Positions 37,208 through 49,893 of a DNA stretch of 64,000 bases are shown here, one piece after another. Each line of letters opens with the position of its first letter. Position 1 is the first letter of the stretch. The stretch covers positions 14,842,452 to 14,906,451 of the forward strand of contig CM056389.1 of NCBI GenBank assembly GCA_029718625.1, read 5' to 3'. The DNA comes from Synaphobranchus kaupii. Its lineage: Eukaryota; Chordata; Actinopteri; Anguilliformes; Synaphobranchidae. The position numbers and the translations under genes are program-made. Below the pieces are notes generated by a model that ran no database searches, had not been told where the DNA came from, and saw only the letters and a program-made list of their open reading frames with translations.

Positions 37208-37340
37208 CAGGCTGGTTCTCTCAATACTTTGCATCCCTTTCTTAGTTTTTATCGCATATACGGTACAGGACCAAACAGGATATGTACTGTATATGCGATA
37301 AAACAAGAAAGGGATATAAAGTATTGAGAGAACCAGCCTG
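37208..37340. repeat. 133-bp near-perfect foldback (long hairpin)
   Basis: The left arm starts caggctggttctctcaatac and the right arm ends gtattgagagaaccagcctg, exact reverse complements. Pairing continues through catccctttctt / aagaaagggat and ttatcgcatata / tatatgcgataa, to a loop of about 20 bases near 37267-37285. Arms total about 57 bp with few mismatches. It may be a small foldback transposon or a transcribed hairpin. Confidence 0.85.
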
Positions 37341-39765
37341 TAATCTGCCGTACCGTTCTTGATTTGTCTTCAAATTTGGAATATCCCTCCCTTTTTTTTT
37401 TTTCCTTAATTTCCTTTGCTATTGGTCTTGGTTTTTATCTTCTCAGTTTGACTATGAATTCAATGAAAAAAAATAAAATAAATAAAACATCAGATTAAAT
37501 ATTAAATGATTAGGTCACAGATCTAGCTACTGTTTGCTCCAGTTTCTTGTAATACACCATTTAGTTAGACCCATGGGGCACGTACTGTATGTTATAGAAT
37601 GGTACACTCAAGCATACACCATGAAGAATATATTGAACTGAATATTTATTGTTTTGAAGTATACTCGGTTTTAAAATGTCTTTTTTAAATTCAACTTCCT
37701 AGATGTTCTATCCAGATGGGAGAATGCTCTTGCCTGAACCTTGATGAAAGCACTTTTGGATGTAGTCCCTCTGTATAAGAGAAATGGAAATGGGAGATGG
37801 AGACCTACGGTACTGTTTGTGCTCTTTGGGTAGGCTCAGGCGTTTGCCTGATTGTTATACATCCGTGTCCCACAATTGAACAGAGGAAAAGAGCTGTACA
37901 ATTCAGTCATTGGGACATACAGTCTGTACACGACCAGGACATACACTGCTATCCTTTAAAACCACAGTCTGGTACAGTCCAATTAGAGAGTGCAGCCTGC
38001 TATTCAAAAACACAGAGGTCTTGAAAAATAATAACTGTAATCATACCTGTTCAGTTGATGGGGGGGGGATGTTGTAGCCTATCCTTTTAGGTCAAATATT
38101 CTACTCTCCTTGCCCCCCCTCACCACCAATCTTCTCTAAAAAGAAATGAGTTTTTCACCCTCCCATTCTTCATATGGCCCAACTCTACAGCAAAACAACT
38201 CCAGTATGTTTGTTTGCAAAATGTTATATTGTTACATTTGATGTACCCCCTACGCTGAGACAGCAAAAGTAGCCTTTTGGCTGCAGTGATTTGTTTTTTA
38301 AACCACAGGTGCCCTTTATAAACACCTACTGCACCACCGTGACGCCAAATTCAAGTATATACAAGAAGTTATTTTGGCCAATGGCAAATATAAATAGCCT
38401 CTGGATTACGGCCACACAATTCTTAATGTGTTAAGCAGAAGACCACGGGGCTTTCTGGGTGATATGTAGCCAAATGTATATTTGGAGTGAAACACATTAA
38501 TCAACGGTATGCGCCCGCTGTTAGAATTGTCCATTCTGCATCCAATATTCTATTTCATTGTACGTTCAAGCTGTTCCATGAGACACAAAAACAACACTAC
38601 AATATCACAGTGACACTTCCCTTTGCCAAGTGCTGCAGTAGCATTCATATGGCACACAATTATCTGAGAGATATTAAATATAGCACTGAACACAAGGAAG
38701 ACCTTGTGCAATATATAATCGGTCCACCTGATTAAAAAAAGCATCCCTAAATGTAAGCGCCAGTGAGAGGACAGATTATAAAGACCACACACATAATGCA
38801 AACAACACTCCCCAATTCCTAAATATTAAAAACAAACTTGTTCAATAATTGTTGATGCATTCCAAGAGGCAAGCAAAAAACTCTTTAAACCAGACAATGT
38901 GCATAATCATTTTTCACAAGACTGAATCATTTTGCATTCACTGAAATGATCAGTATTCAATGACAACATTTGTTGTAATAACCCACAAGTAGCAGTTTAT
39001 TTTGGTCGATTTTTAATAAACTGACAATATTCTGCGGTACAGTTGAACAGTTTTTTTTAAGGATGCGGGATATTGTATCACTGTCTGGTTGTCCTCCCCC
39101 TTAAAGGCTAAAAAAAAAGACGGGCTCAACTTCCACTGTCAAAACCCACCATTTGTGCAGGTTTGGCCACCGATGAATTGTACAAAGGATAGAGTTTCTC
39201 TTGAAAAGGTTATCTGTAAAAGGGCTTATCCGAGCCCGGTCGCCCCATGTTGGATTCTACGCCAGAGTCTGATGAGACTAACCGCAATGGAACAAGCAGG
39301 TATCTGATGATGAAATCCACTGGCTTAGTCTCCCCACATCTCAACACGCATGAACTGGTGACGCATGGATCCATCTCTCCGTGCCTTAACAGAAAGGAAG
39401 AGACGTAAGGGCGTCGCTCTATTCTCACTCCCAGGCACTCGATTATACGGGCTGAGGGTATAGCTTTAGTTGTAGCAAACGTAGGACTAGTGAAACATTG
39501 ATACATTCTCAAAACGTCAGCGTTCAGTATTTTCATATATCATGTATATTATATATGCATACATTCGATATCGGTTCATTCTTTTTTTGTAGAGGTCAGA
39601 GCAATGGGGAAAGGCATAGAGTTGAAAGAACATGACTGTTACAAAAAAGGGATTTATAATTGAAAAGCATATAATAGTCTCTAATGGATATAGCTGACAG
39701 GCGTCTAATAGACGGAAGCATTCAGTCACATCTTGGAGACGACCTGGTAATGCGAGCCTCCCTAC

Positions 39766-39802
<37 letters not shown>

Positions 39803-40889
39803 TTTTGATAGATTTCAATTTTGATAGAGGCATATTTCAGCACTCTAGGGTAGGCAAAATTGAGCAAGTCACTTAAGCCTTAATCACAGTCTTATGTAAC
39901 ACGAAGACCATTGTTACACGTTTCAATTTGTCAGTTATATCCATTAGAGACTTCTATTAAACTACAGCGGCAATCTGTTTTCTAGCATCTTGTGCTGCAG
40001 TCTAATGCTATTGCATTGCGACGGCTGTATGTTTGATGTGGAACACATTGGCAATACTGACTGTCAGTTCAGCCAGAGTGCAGGATTTAGAGCGGCATAC
40101 GTACAGATACGTAATCCTCCGCATTGCACCATGAATGCCATCTCTCATGCTTCTCAAAAGTTCTCAAAAAAAAACTTCAATGTCAAAAGAAACTTGAGTA
40201 TGTCTCATTTTCAGAGCACTCTCGACTCACATTTTTTTCCCAGCCAAAACAACGTGGATAGCTAACAGTGTTACGTTTACTCGCTTCATTGCCAATTTAT
40301 TTTCTTTAACATTCAGCAATATGGGGAAAAATGATTTGTTGCAATTGTTTTCATGCAAATAAGGCACTTTCAGTGTAGCTGAGTCAGACTCTCAAGTTTT
40401 GTTTGTTAAGGGTAACAAAGTGCTTACTGAGCATACCTACTGTAGGAAGGATAAGTACCAATGATGAATTACATAATGTATTCCTCTGATTTGGCCTAAT
40501 TAAGCCAGTTGTTTGTTTCTGTAGCTTGCATACTAAAGTAAGCTAAACACACTTGGCTTACAGCATTCTACATCAAAATAGAATAGATGTTTAATGTACA
40601 TGTATTCTATTGGAAGTAGAGTGTCCTTATTGGTTTGTAAAGTCAAACAAAATTAAGTTGTTTGACTGTTGATATGCTGGGAACAGAGGCTTAGCACTGA
40701 CAAGAAAATATGAGCTGGAAGAGAACCAGTGCAATCTACCTGACTTGTAAGTGTTATGATACCCCGTTTAAGTGGACTGAGCAATTCAGGCATGTTAAAA
40801 TAATTACAAACTGAAATTAATACAGAGAAATGTTTACTAAGCTTGTTAATTTGTGAAAGAAATAACCCAACAAATGTAATCATGCCTAA
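37341..40889. other. Mostly single-copy DNA, no gene recognised
   Basis: The stretch contains a G8 run near 38060, a TC microsatellite at 39770-39801 and AT-rich DNA. Open frames are short and lack motifs. Confidence 0.4.
39770..39801. repeat. TC microsatellite
   Basis: Sixteen uninterrupted TC dinucleotides. Confidence 0.92.
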
Positions 40890-41796
40890 TACAGATCCTT
40901 TCCAAAAAATTAGAATATCATGGAAAAGTAGTTTTTTTTTTCCATAATTCCATTCAAAAAGTGAAACTTTCATAGGTTATAGATTCATTACACACAAAGT
41001 GAAATATTTCTAGCCTTTATTTGTTTCATTTTTCATAATTTTGGCTTACAGCTCCAGAAAACCCCCCAAAACAGTATTTCAAGAAATTAGAATAGTGTAT
41101 CGAAAATCAGCATTTACTTCAGTTATTTCAGAGAATGAATGTTTTAGACTGAGTGTCACACTATCATCTAATTTACTCAAAACACCTGCAAAGTTTGTCT
41201 CAGTATGGGGAAGACTGCAGACTTGACAATTGGCCAGAAGACCATCATTGACACCCTCCAGAAGATGGGTAAGCCACAAAAGGTCATCGCTAAGGCTGTT
41301 CACAGAGTGCAGTGTCAAAGCATATCAATAGAAAGTTTAGTGGAAGGGAAAAATGTGGCAGGAGAAGGTGCACAAGCAAAAGAGATGACCGTAGGCTTCA
41401 GCGGATTGTCAAACAAAGACGATTCCAAAATTTGGCAGAGATGCAGAGGGAGTGGACTGAGGCTGGAATCAGTGCTTCAAAAACCACCACGTACAGACGT
41501 ATCCGGGACATGGGCTACAACTGTCGGATTCCTCGATTCAAGCCACTCCACTCATTCTCTGAAATAACTGAAGTAAATGCTGATTTTCGACACACTATTC
41601 TAATTTCTTGAAATACTGTTTTGGGGGTTTTCTGGAGCTGTAAGCCAAAATTATGAAAAATGAAACAAATAAAGGCTAGAAATATTTCACTTTGTGTGTA
41701 ATGAATCTATAATCTATGAAAGTTTCACTTTTTGAATGGAATTATGGAAAAAAAAAACTTTTCCATGATATTCTAATTTTTTGGAAAGGATCTGTA
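40890..41796 (+). mobile_element. Tc1/mariner-type element with very long TIRs
   Basis: The termini tacagatcctttccaaaaaa and ttttttggaaaggatctgta are exact inverses and include TA at each edge, the target of this superfamily. The arms stay nearly identical for about 250 bp on each side (40890-41138 and 41548-41796). The 410-bp centre carries an N-terminal transposase remnant. The length (907 bp) is below the 1.2-1.6 kb of complete elements, so it is a deletion derivative. Confidence 0.9.
41205..41530 (+). pseudogene. Tc1-like transposase, DNA-binding part only, frameshifted
   Basis: From the ATG at 41205 one frame reads MGKTADLTIGQKTIIDTL and on to about AKAVH. The family-like sequence then continues in a second frame (from about 41312): GRRRCTSKRDDRRLQRIVKQ, later EWTEAGISASKTTTYRRI. 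This is the paired-type helix-turn-helix region that binds the TIRs in Tc1 transposases, including the basic GRRR-like motif between the two subdomains. The DDE catalytic half is entirely missing: the frame runs straight into the right TIR. The copy cannot be autonomous. Confidence 0.75.
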
Positions 41797-44526
41797 TATC
41801 AATATAAAAGTTGTAGATACATCTCACATGTAAATGGTTAATAAACGTTTTTTTATTGACTTCTTCTTCAAAATGCATTTGTGTATTCTTGAATTTACAC
41901 GTATTTATTTGTAGATCGATATTTAAAAAAAATATTTTTGTACTTACGCCTACATGTCAATTGAATCTATTTTAGGTTTGATCCTCCATGCAAGCCTGCC
42001 ACCTAGTGGTCGAAGAACCCAGACTACCATGTGGGAAAAACAAGCCATTTCAGGTCTGATGAAAGACTATTCAAGTGTTGAACCCTAATTCAGCGCTATA
42101 CAGACACATAAAATACAGTTTAATGCAGTAAAGTTTCATTGTTTTGCCCAGTTACCTATCAGTTAACAAAGAGGTGCAGCAGTCCAAATCCCGAGGATTA
42201 GGGCTCATGTATTAAATCTCTAAATAGCTGTTGCAAAAGGTGACCACCTTCTGGCATTCTACATTTAAATTGTAATTTGCTTTTCAAGTTTGAGATTAGT
42301 AGCTACACTTCAGCATTAATGCAGAAATTAATTAATGTAAAATGCTTCCAATGCACTGCATTAATAATTGGGTCAAATGAATAATTGTGACCCCCTGCGT
42401 GAGAAATAGGCCTACATGTCTCGCAAACGAAAGGCAAAAAACGTAACAAAATCACTATCCGGTCAAAATGGACTTAATACCAGAATCACATTCATGAATA
42501 TCAAATCTACCATATACCTAAATTCAATTCAGAAATAACTTTGACTCACCGTAAATGTTCGAGTTCCAAACAAAACTTTCGCGTGTTCAAACATGTCCGT
42601 CATTGATATGGTTTCAAAGATGAAGATCAGACTTTATCGGTCTCTGTGATCACAAGTTGCGATATAACGTAATGCTGGTGCTCTGGTGTTATATAAAGTA
42701 ATCTTTTTTATGACAGAAAATTTTTCTTTTTTGGCCCTGGGTAAAAGCCGGAATGGAACAGCGGAGCTCGGAATGGCCAACAGTGCTCTGTGCCAAAAAG
42801 GACCTGTTCAAATGCCTGTCGGACTCGCTGTGGAATGCACATGAATATAATTTTACCAGTTTGTGAATGGGCATCACATGTACTTTCATTTGAGCATAAG
42901 AAATATTAATTTGAAATACATTAAGAAATATATTGATCAAATATTTTCAAAGTGCAGAGGTTTTTCCTTAAAATTAGTATATTCACTCCTTGATGGCCCA
43001 ATTATAAGTAACGAATGGGAGAATCCATAGATATAAAAACCTAGAAACCTCATTCGCCCTGTTCAGATCAATGTTTCTACAGTCTATGGTTCAGACACGT
43101 CTCCTGCACAGCCGCCAGGGATGTCAGGATACGCGTAAATGGTAGCTAGTGTATCGGCAGATTCAGACATCCCCATCTACGATAACTCGCTTGAAGGTTA
43201 ATCCTTATGTATTTTTCATATGTTTATGCATTCATGGTTTAAACAGTATTATAGTTAAACTTCTTCAAAATCATAGCAAGAACTGGGTTACAGACTACAC
43301 AACTATAACTAGCCTATTTCATACAATAGTTCCTGGTTTGAGGGTGTAGGCTATCGTATGATGAGAAAGGAGAGAATTCAATACAAAATCTTTCAAGCCG
43401 CTTTTCTCTAAACTGTATTTTTGCAAAAACACAATATTCAAAGTCATATCTCCAGACGTATTTACTCAATCTCTTGAATTGATACTATGTACTTTAACAT
43501 GGATGAACAACTCAAAAAGTCAAACTATTCGAAACATGTATCTGAAGCATGGATCTTTGGTTTGGGAACAGACAGCAGTGTCTATTTACGGATAGTTGAA
43601 TTCAGAGAAGAGATATTTACGAGCCTCCTCACCCAAGACCTCCTAGCTTTTGCAGGGTAAGGATTTTAACTTTAACCATAATCTCAGCCGAAAGGGGCCT
43701 GCACTGTGCTGACCTCTCTCTTCTTCTCTCTCGCACCTCACTGCAAAGAGCCAACTCATGTACATATCCTTTCCACAAATGCAAAGAATAAGAGAAATAG
43801 AGAACACCATAATTACCATGGTGTAATAATTACCACGGCTGAGGTAAGCACAGCAGGAACGCTGAAATCCATAAGTAATTTAACTCCTGTATTAATATTG
43901 ACTATAATATCACAGAGAATATGGAATCTGTCAGAGACTTTGAGAGCTCTGGGTTTCGATACCTCCGCCCATATCCGGCTGTGGGCAGACACTTGAATCA
44001 GGTCATATTACGGGATTGATGAGCTTCTCAAATAGGCCACTGATAATGAACTAATTTGGTCAAATAAAACAGGGACATGAACAGCCTAGAGTTTCCACAT
44101 GTAAAGATAATAAACACGGCGTGTGTTATGTGATCCGTGCTAAATTTCTACAGAACAGGGTGTGTTACCTGCTGTGGCTGTTCCTTGTGGCTGATTGCCC
44201 TTGTGAAAAAATATTATATTGAAACATAGTTTCTGTAATTATACAGTATTTATACTCCAAGGATGTTGAAGTACACTATTATTTTAACATGACTGGCTTT
44301 GTGAAAGTGTGGATTTTATTAGGTAGAAGAAACATTACAATTGTTCTGGAATGTCTAGGTAATGGTCTGTTGATCACCCTGCATGTCCCACAACCTGTAA
44401 CCATTGGGGTTGGGGATGTAAACTGGGGGGCAAGGGCCTTTGTCTTAAACCTCCACAGGAGGGAATAACGGGCCTTTATATAAGAGAAGATCCACTTGGT
44501 TATCTGTGTGAACTCCTGGGTCCGTC
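41797..44526. other. No gene recognised
   Basis: The segments 42430-42800 and 43360-43620 look like decayed repeats by their texture, but I cannot name them. No exon is supported. Confidence 0.35.
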
Positions 44527-45169
44527 TTAAAAGGTAACTACACTCTAGATCACTTTTTTTCCGCTGTAAACGTGTTTGTATGCCTACCTTATAATGAAAC
44601 GTATTCATGCATTCCATTATTTCAACAATTCTGAAATAATATTGTATATCATAAAAAACTGGTAGAAAAGCGTCTTTGTGCTGCCCCTAATGGTTGAAAT
44701 TTCCTTTGTGCTCCCCACACTGCCCCCACCCCAATCGTGATGTCAGAGTACCTCTTTGGAGGTACCTCTACGTCATATGGATAATTGTCGCCCACAACGG
44801 AAACAGCCGGCACGTGATTGGTTAGACCCGCTACGCTACTTTTGTTTTGCCTCCACGTTTTTAAGCCGGAACAACGTGGCGTCCTGTTTAATTCTCTTAT
44901 TCCACCTAAATAGTCCACTAAAATATGTTTCTGAAAATATTTGTGGTGAGAAATAGGCCATGCAGTTGCTGAATCTTGATTCATATTTGATATGCATTGT
45001 GTAGTTTGACAGGTTGATCCGAGTTATACGGAATCATTTGTGCAATGTACGTTATGCAAATGACGATGGACACAGCTCCTCCGCCCCCACCCCTCTCCCT
45101 CGCTCACCCCACGTAGTATTTTTCAAAATTGTGTAGTAGGCGGAGACAGTGGGTGTAGTTACTCTTTAA
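44527..45169. mobile_element. TTAA-delimited element, 643 bp
   Basis: The left end ttaaaaggtaactacac matches the right end read on the minus strand, ttaaagagtaactacac, with two mismatches. TTAA is at both edges. No coding region lies inside. It would be a non-autonomous TTAA-target element; only the ends are similar, so the boundary call is moderate. Confidence 0.55.
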
Positions 45170-45396
45170 AGATGCAGAAGGCAAGTTTGAAAATATACAA
45201 GGCAAAAAGACTTCCCCCTTTTGTACTCCTTCCTCCTATCTCTCTCCTAAGCCCCTCCCACCAAATTATGCTGCAGTGCATGCGTGGAGACAGGCAGGGG
45301 TTTATTCTACCGGGGGAGGATCTTTTGCTTGTAGATAGTTGCCCTGATTGGTAGCTACATAGCTAGCCCTGATTGGTTGGTTTTTGGAAGACCGGC

Positions 45397-45973
45397 TTAA
45401 AGGGATAGTTCGGAATTTTGGACATGATGTCTCAATTACGACTTACCAATGATGTAGTTGATTGATGGAAACCATTTTCAGCTAAATCCATGCTGTCCCT
45501 TGTTTTGGACATACACACATTGCCAATGCTAGCGCAATTCTAAGGTAACCGGTAGCATCCACTACCAAATGCACTTAAACACTCCACAGAGCACCCAATC
45601 CTTTACTTTGTGCTGACCTATATTCTCTGTGGAAGTATGGCGGCGGAGGGAACATGGCCATTGCAACTTGTTGCTCTTCTTTGTTGTTGTAATCGACCAG
45701 TGCCGGCAATACATTCGTAGGTAACGTAAAGTATCGCTCCCCAGATAGACTGTCGTTCTATTTTATTTGCTTTGGGTGCATTGTGGAGTGTTTAAGTGCG
45801 TTTGGTAGTGGATGCTACCGGTTACCATAGAGTTGCGCTAGCATTAGCAACGTGTGTATGTCCAAAAGAAGGGACAGCATGGAATTAGCTAAAAATGGTT
45901 TCCATCAATCAACTACATCATGGGTAAGTCATAATTGAGACATTATGTCCAAAATTCCGAACTATCCCTTTAA
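45397..45973. mobile_element. TTAA-delimited MITE with about 200-bp arms
   Basis: Both ends begin ttaaagggatagttcggaat when read inward, and the arms remain nearly identical for about 200 bp (for example tccactaccaaatgcactta against tccactaccaaacgcactta). The central 170 bp is unique. The high arm identity suggests a relatively recent insertion compared with other elements here. No coding capacity is present. Confidence 0.9.
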
Positions 45974-47268
45974 GATATTTTGACAGCCTAGTACAGAGCC
46001 CAGGACACTCACAGAAACCGGATTTTTTCTCAGAACAATTGATTTATTGATAGCTGCTGGAATGTAATGAACATATTTAGTCATTTCGCCAAAATTATAT
46101 TTAAAAAATCTTGCCTACTGCACCAGCCAATACACTGCGACCTATACGTCAGTATAAAGAGCTGTCTGTTCGGGATGAGAAAGTGGCTTCATGTCGTGAG
46201 ATACGATTCAGGTCTTACTGGACGGGACGATGACCTCATGCTGTAGAACAGCCTTGTTTAGACGTGAGATGAAAGAGAGGAGAGAATCGATACGTGAGAG
46301 GAGCTCAGTTCAGCTCCAGTTCCCTTATCAGCCAGAGTCAGTGTCAAAGCTCACCAGCAGGGCTTAACAGTGAGGGGTGCTTTAAATAAACCGGCGCGGA
46401 TCTGTACGTACAAACCTTTGTGTTTTTGTTCCTTTCGTGAAAGTCTCGAAAATCTGTGACGAGAGACAAGCCAGGAAACACCAGGACAGCGTCAAATACT
46501 TTTTTTTCTTGGGGAAATGCATGGGTTCCAAAGCGGATCCCTTTGCAGCTGTAAAATGGACAGCCACATGGACAGAATCACATTACATTGCCACATTACA
46601 AACAGAAAGTATAAATTAACCCTCTGAAGTACCATAAAATTAACCAAGGAAGCTCACTGGCCACTTTGCACTAAGTCACTGTGAGTGGCCTGGACAGAAT
46701 ATAACAGCGCAGAAGCTAAAGACATAAAACGAGACTGAGAGGAGCCTTCGTACTCACTCTGCCCTCTGCTGGCGAAATCCAGCATAGCAGCCAGGAGCAC
46801 ATATCCAGTAAATTGGTCGCTTGGCTTTGTGAGAGTGAAGAACACAATGGGAGAAGGCTCCACAAAGTGAATGAGTTCATCATTATTGTGGGGTCAAAGT
46901 GCAAACACACAAGCACAAAGATTGATATAAAGTCAATATAATGGACAGACATCACTCCGCAACCTATAACTGATGCGCTCTGCGTTGTGGTTTTAAGAGA
47001 AGAGTAATGTGTTCAATATGGTGTGGAAATAAAAGTAAACGGGTCCATATTAGAACTAATTGACCTGCAATTACATTGTGAGGTCCACAGAACTGAACAC
47101 TACAGAACCATTATAAATCATGTATCCACCCACCTAAGCAATTATGTACAGAAATGGTCCTGTTAAGGCTACAGACAGTTCATTAATAATGGATCTGTCT
47201 CCTGGTTTATGATCCACTCACAACCCCCTCCCCCATCACAGACAGGGCTGTGACATCACCCTAATACA

Positions 47269-47311
<43 letters not shown>

Positions 47312-47717
47312 ATAATAATAATAATAATAACATGTTGGTAACAGGCAGGGCAGTGTCTTAGTGTAGTTTGACTTTGTCTTTTGTTTGCATCTCTAAATTA
47401 TTCATTTCAAAAGTAAATGGGGGGATTTTAAATCCGGCTTTTCCTCTTTTCCCTGCCGGCAACAGCCTTCCATTTCGTTTTGCCAATGGGATGTGCGAAT
47501 CCCAAAATCCCGGGCCGGATTTAAAACGTGCAGCGCGGCTTTGATCTCTGGGCAGCTGTGGATAATCAGCTCCAGATTTCACAGGGACAGAAAATGAGAT
47601 GTGTGCTTTGATGTGAATTTGTTTTATCAGTCATATCCATCAGCAGTAAAAATATGAAGGGAGAGGCCTTCGGGCCTGACCCATCAGCTGGTCTCATCTT
47701 AACTGGTTGTGATTCAG
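45974..47717. other. No gene recognised
   Basis: Ordinary composition; it contains the CTA/AAT trinucleotide array listed separately. No exon is supported. Confidence 0.4.
47270..47330. repeat. Trinucleotide array (CTA)n(ATA)n
   Basis: About fourteen CTA units pass into about seven AAT/ATA units, a compound microsatellite. Confidence 0.95.
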
Positions 47718-49786
47718 CGTATGGCAGAGCATTAATGTAGAGAACCCAGCAGTATGATGTAATGCACAGCACAGAGCATTACTGTAGAACCCAAAAGTGT
47801 GATGTAATGCACAGCACAGAGCATTACTGTAGAACCCAACAGTGTGATGTAATGCACAGCACAGAGCATTACTGTAGAACCCAACAGTGTGATGTAATGC
47901 ATGGCACAGAGCAGTACTGTAGAACCCAACAGTGTGATGTAATGCATGGCACAGAGCATTACTGTAGAACCCAACAGTGTGATGTAATGCATGGCACAGA
48001 GCATTACTGTAGAACCCAACAGTGTGATGTAATGCACGGCACAGAGCATTACTGTAGAACCCAGTAGTGTGATGTAATGCACAGCACAGAGCATTACTGT
48101 AGAACCCAGCAGTGTGATGTAATGCACGGCACAGAGCATTACTGTAGAACCCAGCAGTGTGATGTAATGCATGGTACAGAGCATTACTGTAGAACCCAAC
48201 AGTGTGATGTAATGCACAGCACATAGCATTACTGTAGAACCCAACAGTGTGATGTAATGCATGGCACAGAGCATAACTGTAGAACTCAACAGTGTGATGT
48301 AATGCACGGCACAGAGCATTACTGTACAACCCAACAGTGTGATGTAATGCACGGCACAGAGCATTACTGTAGAACCCAACAGTGTGATGTAATGCACGGC
48401 ACAGAGCATTACTGTAGAACCCAGTAGTGTGATGTAATGCACAGCACAGAGCATTACTGTAGAACCCAGCAGTGTGATGTAATGCATGGCACAGAGCATT
48501 ACTGTAGAACCCAACAGTGTAATGTAATGCACGGCACAGAGCATTACTGTACAACCCAACAGTGTGATGTAATGCACGGCACAGAGCATTACTGTAGAAC
48601 CCAGCAGTGTGATGTAATGCACGGCACAGAGCATTACTGTAGAACCCAGCAGTGTGATGTAATGCATGGCACAGAGCATTACTGTAGAACCCAACAGTGT
48701 GATGTAATGCACAGCACAGAGCATTACTGTAGAACTCAACAGTGTGATGTAATGTATGGCACAGAGCATTACTGTAGAACCCAACAGTGTGATGTAATGC
48801 ACGGCACAGAGCATTACTGTAGAACCCAGTAGTGTGATGTAATGCACAGCACAGAGCATTACTGTAGAACCCAGCAGTGTGATGTAATGCACGGCACAGA
48901 GCATTACTGTAGAACCCAGCAGTGTGATGTAATGCACAGCACAGAGCATTACTGTAGAACCCAGCAGTGTGATGTAATGCACGGCACAGAGCATTACTGT
49001 AGAACCCAACAGTGTGATGTAATGCACGGCACAGAGCATTACTGTAGAACCCAACAGTGTGATGTAATGCACAGCACAGAGCATTACTGTAGAACCCAGC
49101 AGTGTGATGTAATGCATGGCACAGAGCATTACTGTAGAACCCAGCAGTGTGATTGTGATGTAATGCATGGCACAGAGCATTACTGTAGAACCCAACAGTG
49201 TGATGTAATGCACAGCACAGAGCATTACTGTAGAACCCAGCAGTGTGATGTAATGCATGGCACAGAGCATTACTGTAGAACCTAGCAGTGTGATGTAATG
49301 CAGGGCACAGAGCATTACTGTAGAACCCAACAGTGTGATGTAATGCACGGCACAGAGCATTACTGTAGAACCCAGCAGTGTGATGTAATGCACAGCACAG
49401 AGCATTGCTGTAGAGAACCGAGCAGTGTGATGTAATGCATGGCACAGAGCATTACTGTAGAACCCAGCAGTGTGATGTAATGCATGGCACAGAGCATTAC
49501 TGTAGAACCCAGCAGTGTGATGTAATGCACAGCACAGAGCATTACTGTAGAACCCAGCAGTGTGATGTAATGCACAGCACAGAGCATTACTGTAGAACCC
49601 AGTAGTGTGATGTAATGCACAGCACAGAGCATTACTGTAGAACCCAACAGTGTGATGTAATGCACGGCACAGAGCATTACTGTAGAACCCAACAGTGTGA
49701 TGTAATGCACGGCACAGAGCATTACTGTAGAACCCAGCAGTGTGATGTAATGCACGGCACAGAGCATTACTGTAGAGAAGCCAGCA
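47718..49786. repeat. 45-bp minisatellite, about 45 copies, a hairpin in each unit
   Basis: The unit contains gtgtgatgtaatgcacagca, then cagagcattactgtagaaccca. Each unit holds the perfect inverted repeat gtaatgc-N10-gcattac. Variation is mostly acagc/acggc/atggc and aaccca followed by a, g or t. Because 45 is divisible by three and the unit has few stops, several long frames stay open, including minus-strand frames of about 580 codons; these are not evidence of a protein. A 6-bp insertion occurs near 49150, and 'tgtagaga' variants lie at both edges and at 49410. Confidence 0.95.
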
Positions 49787-49893
49787 GAAGGAAATATCAG
49801 ATACCTCCTACAAAAACTAAATAAACAATATAGAATATATATGGATATAAATGAAAATCCACTAAGAAACAGAGTGAGTATTGAAGCTGCATA

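Noticed and set aside
42430..43620. Possible decayed transposon
   Set aside because: The texture resembles a fish repeat, but no inverted ends or protein remnants could be shown.
47694..49445. Minus-strand open frames of about 580 and 557 codons, and several plus-strand frames
   Set aside because: They are translations of the 45-bp minisatellite. Several frames stay open at once because the unit is a multiple of three and lacks stops; there is no conserved domain or start context.
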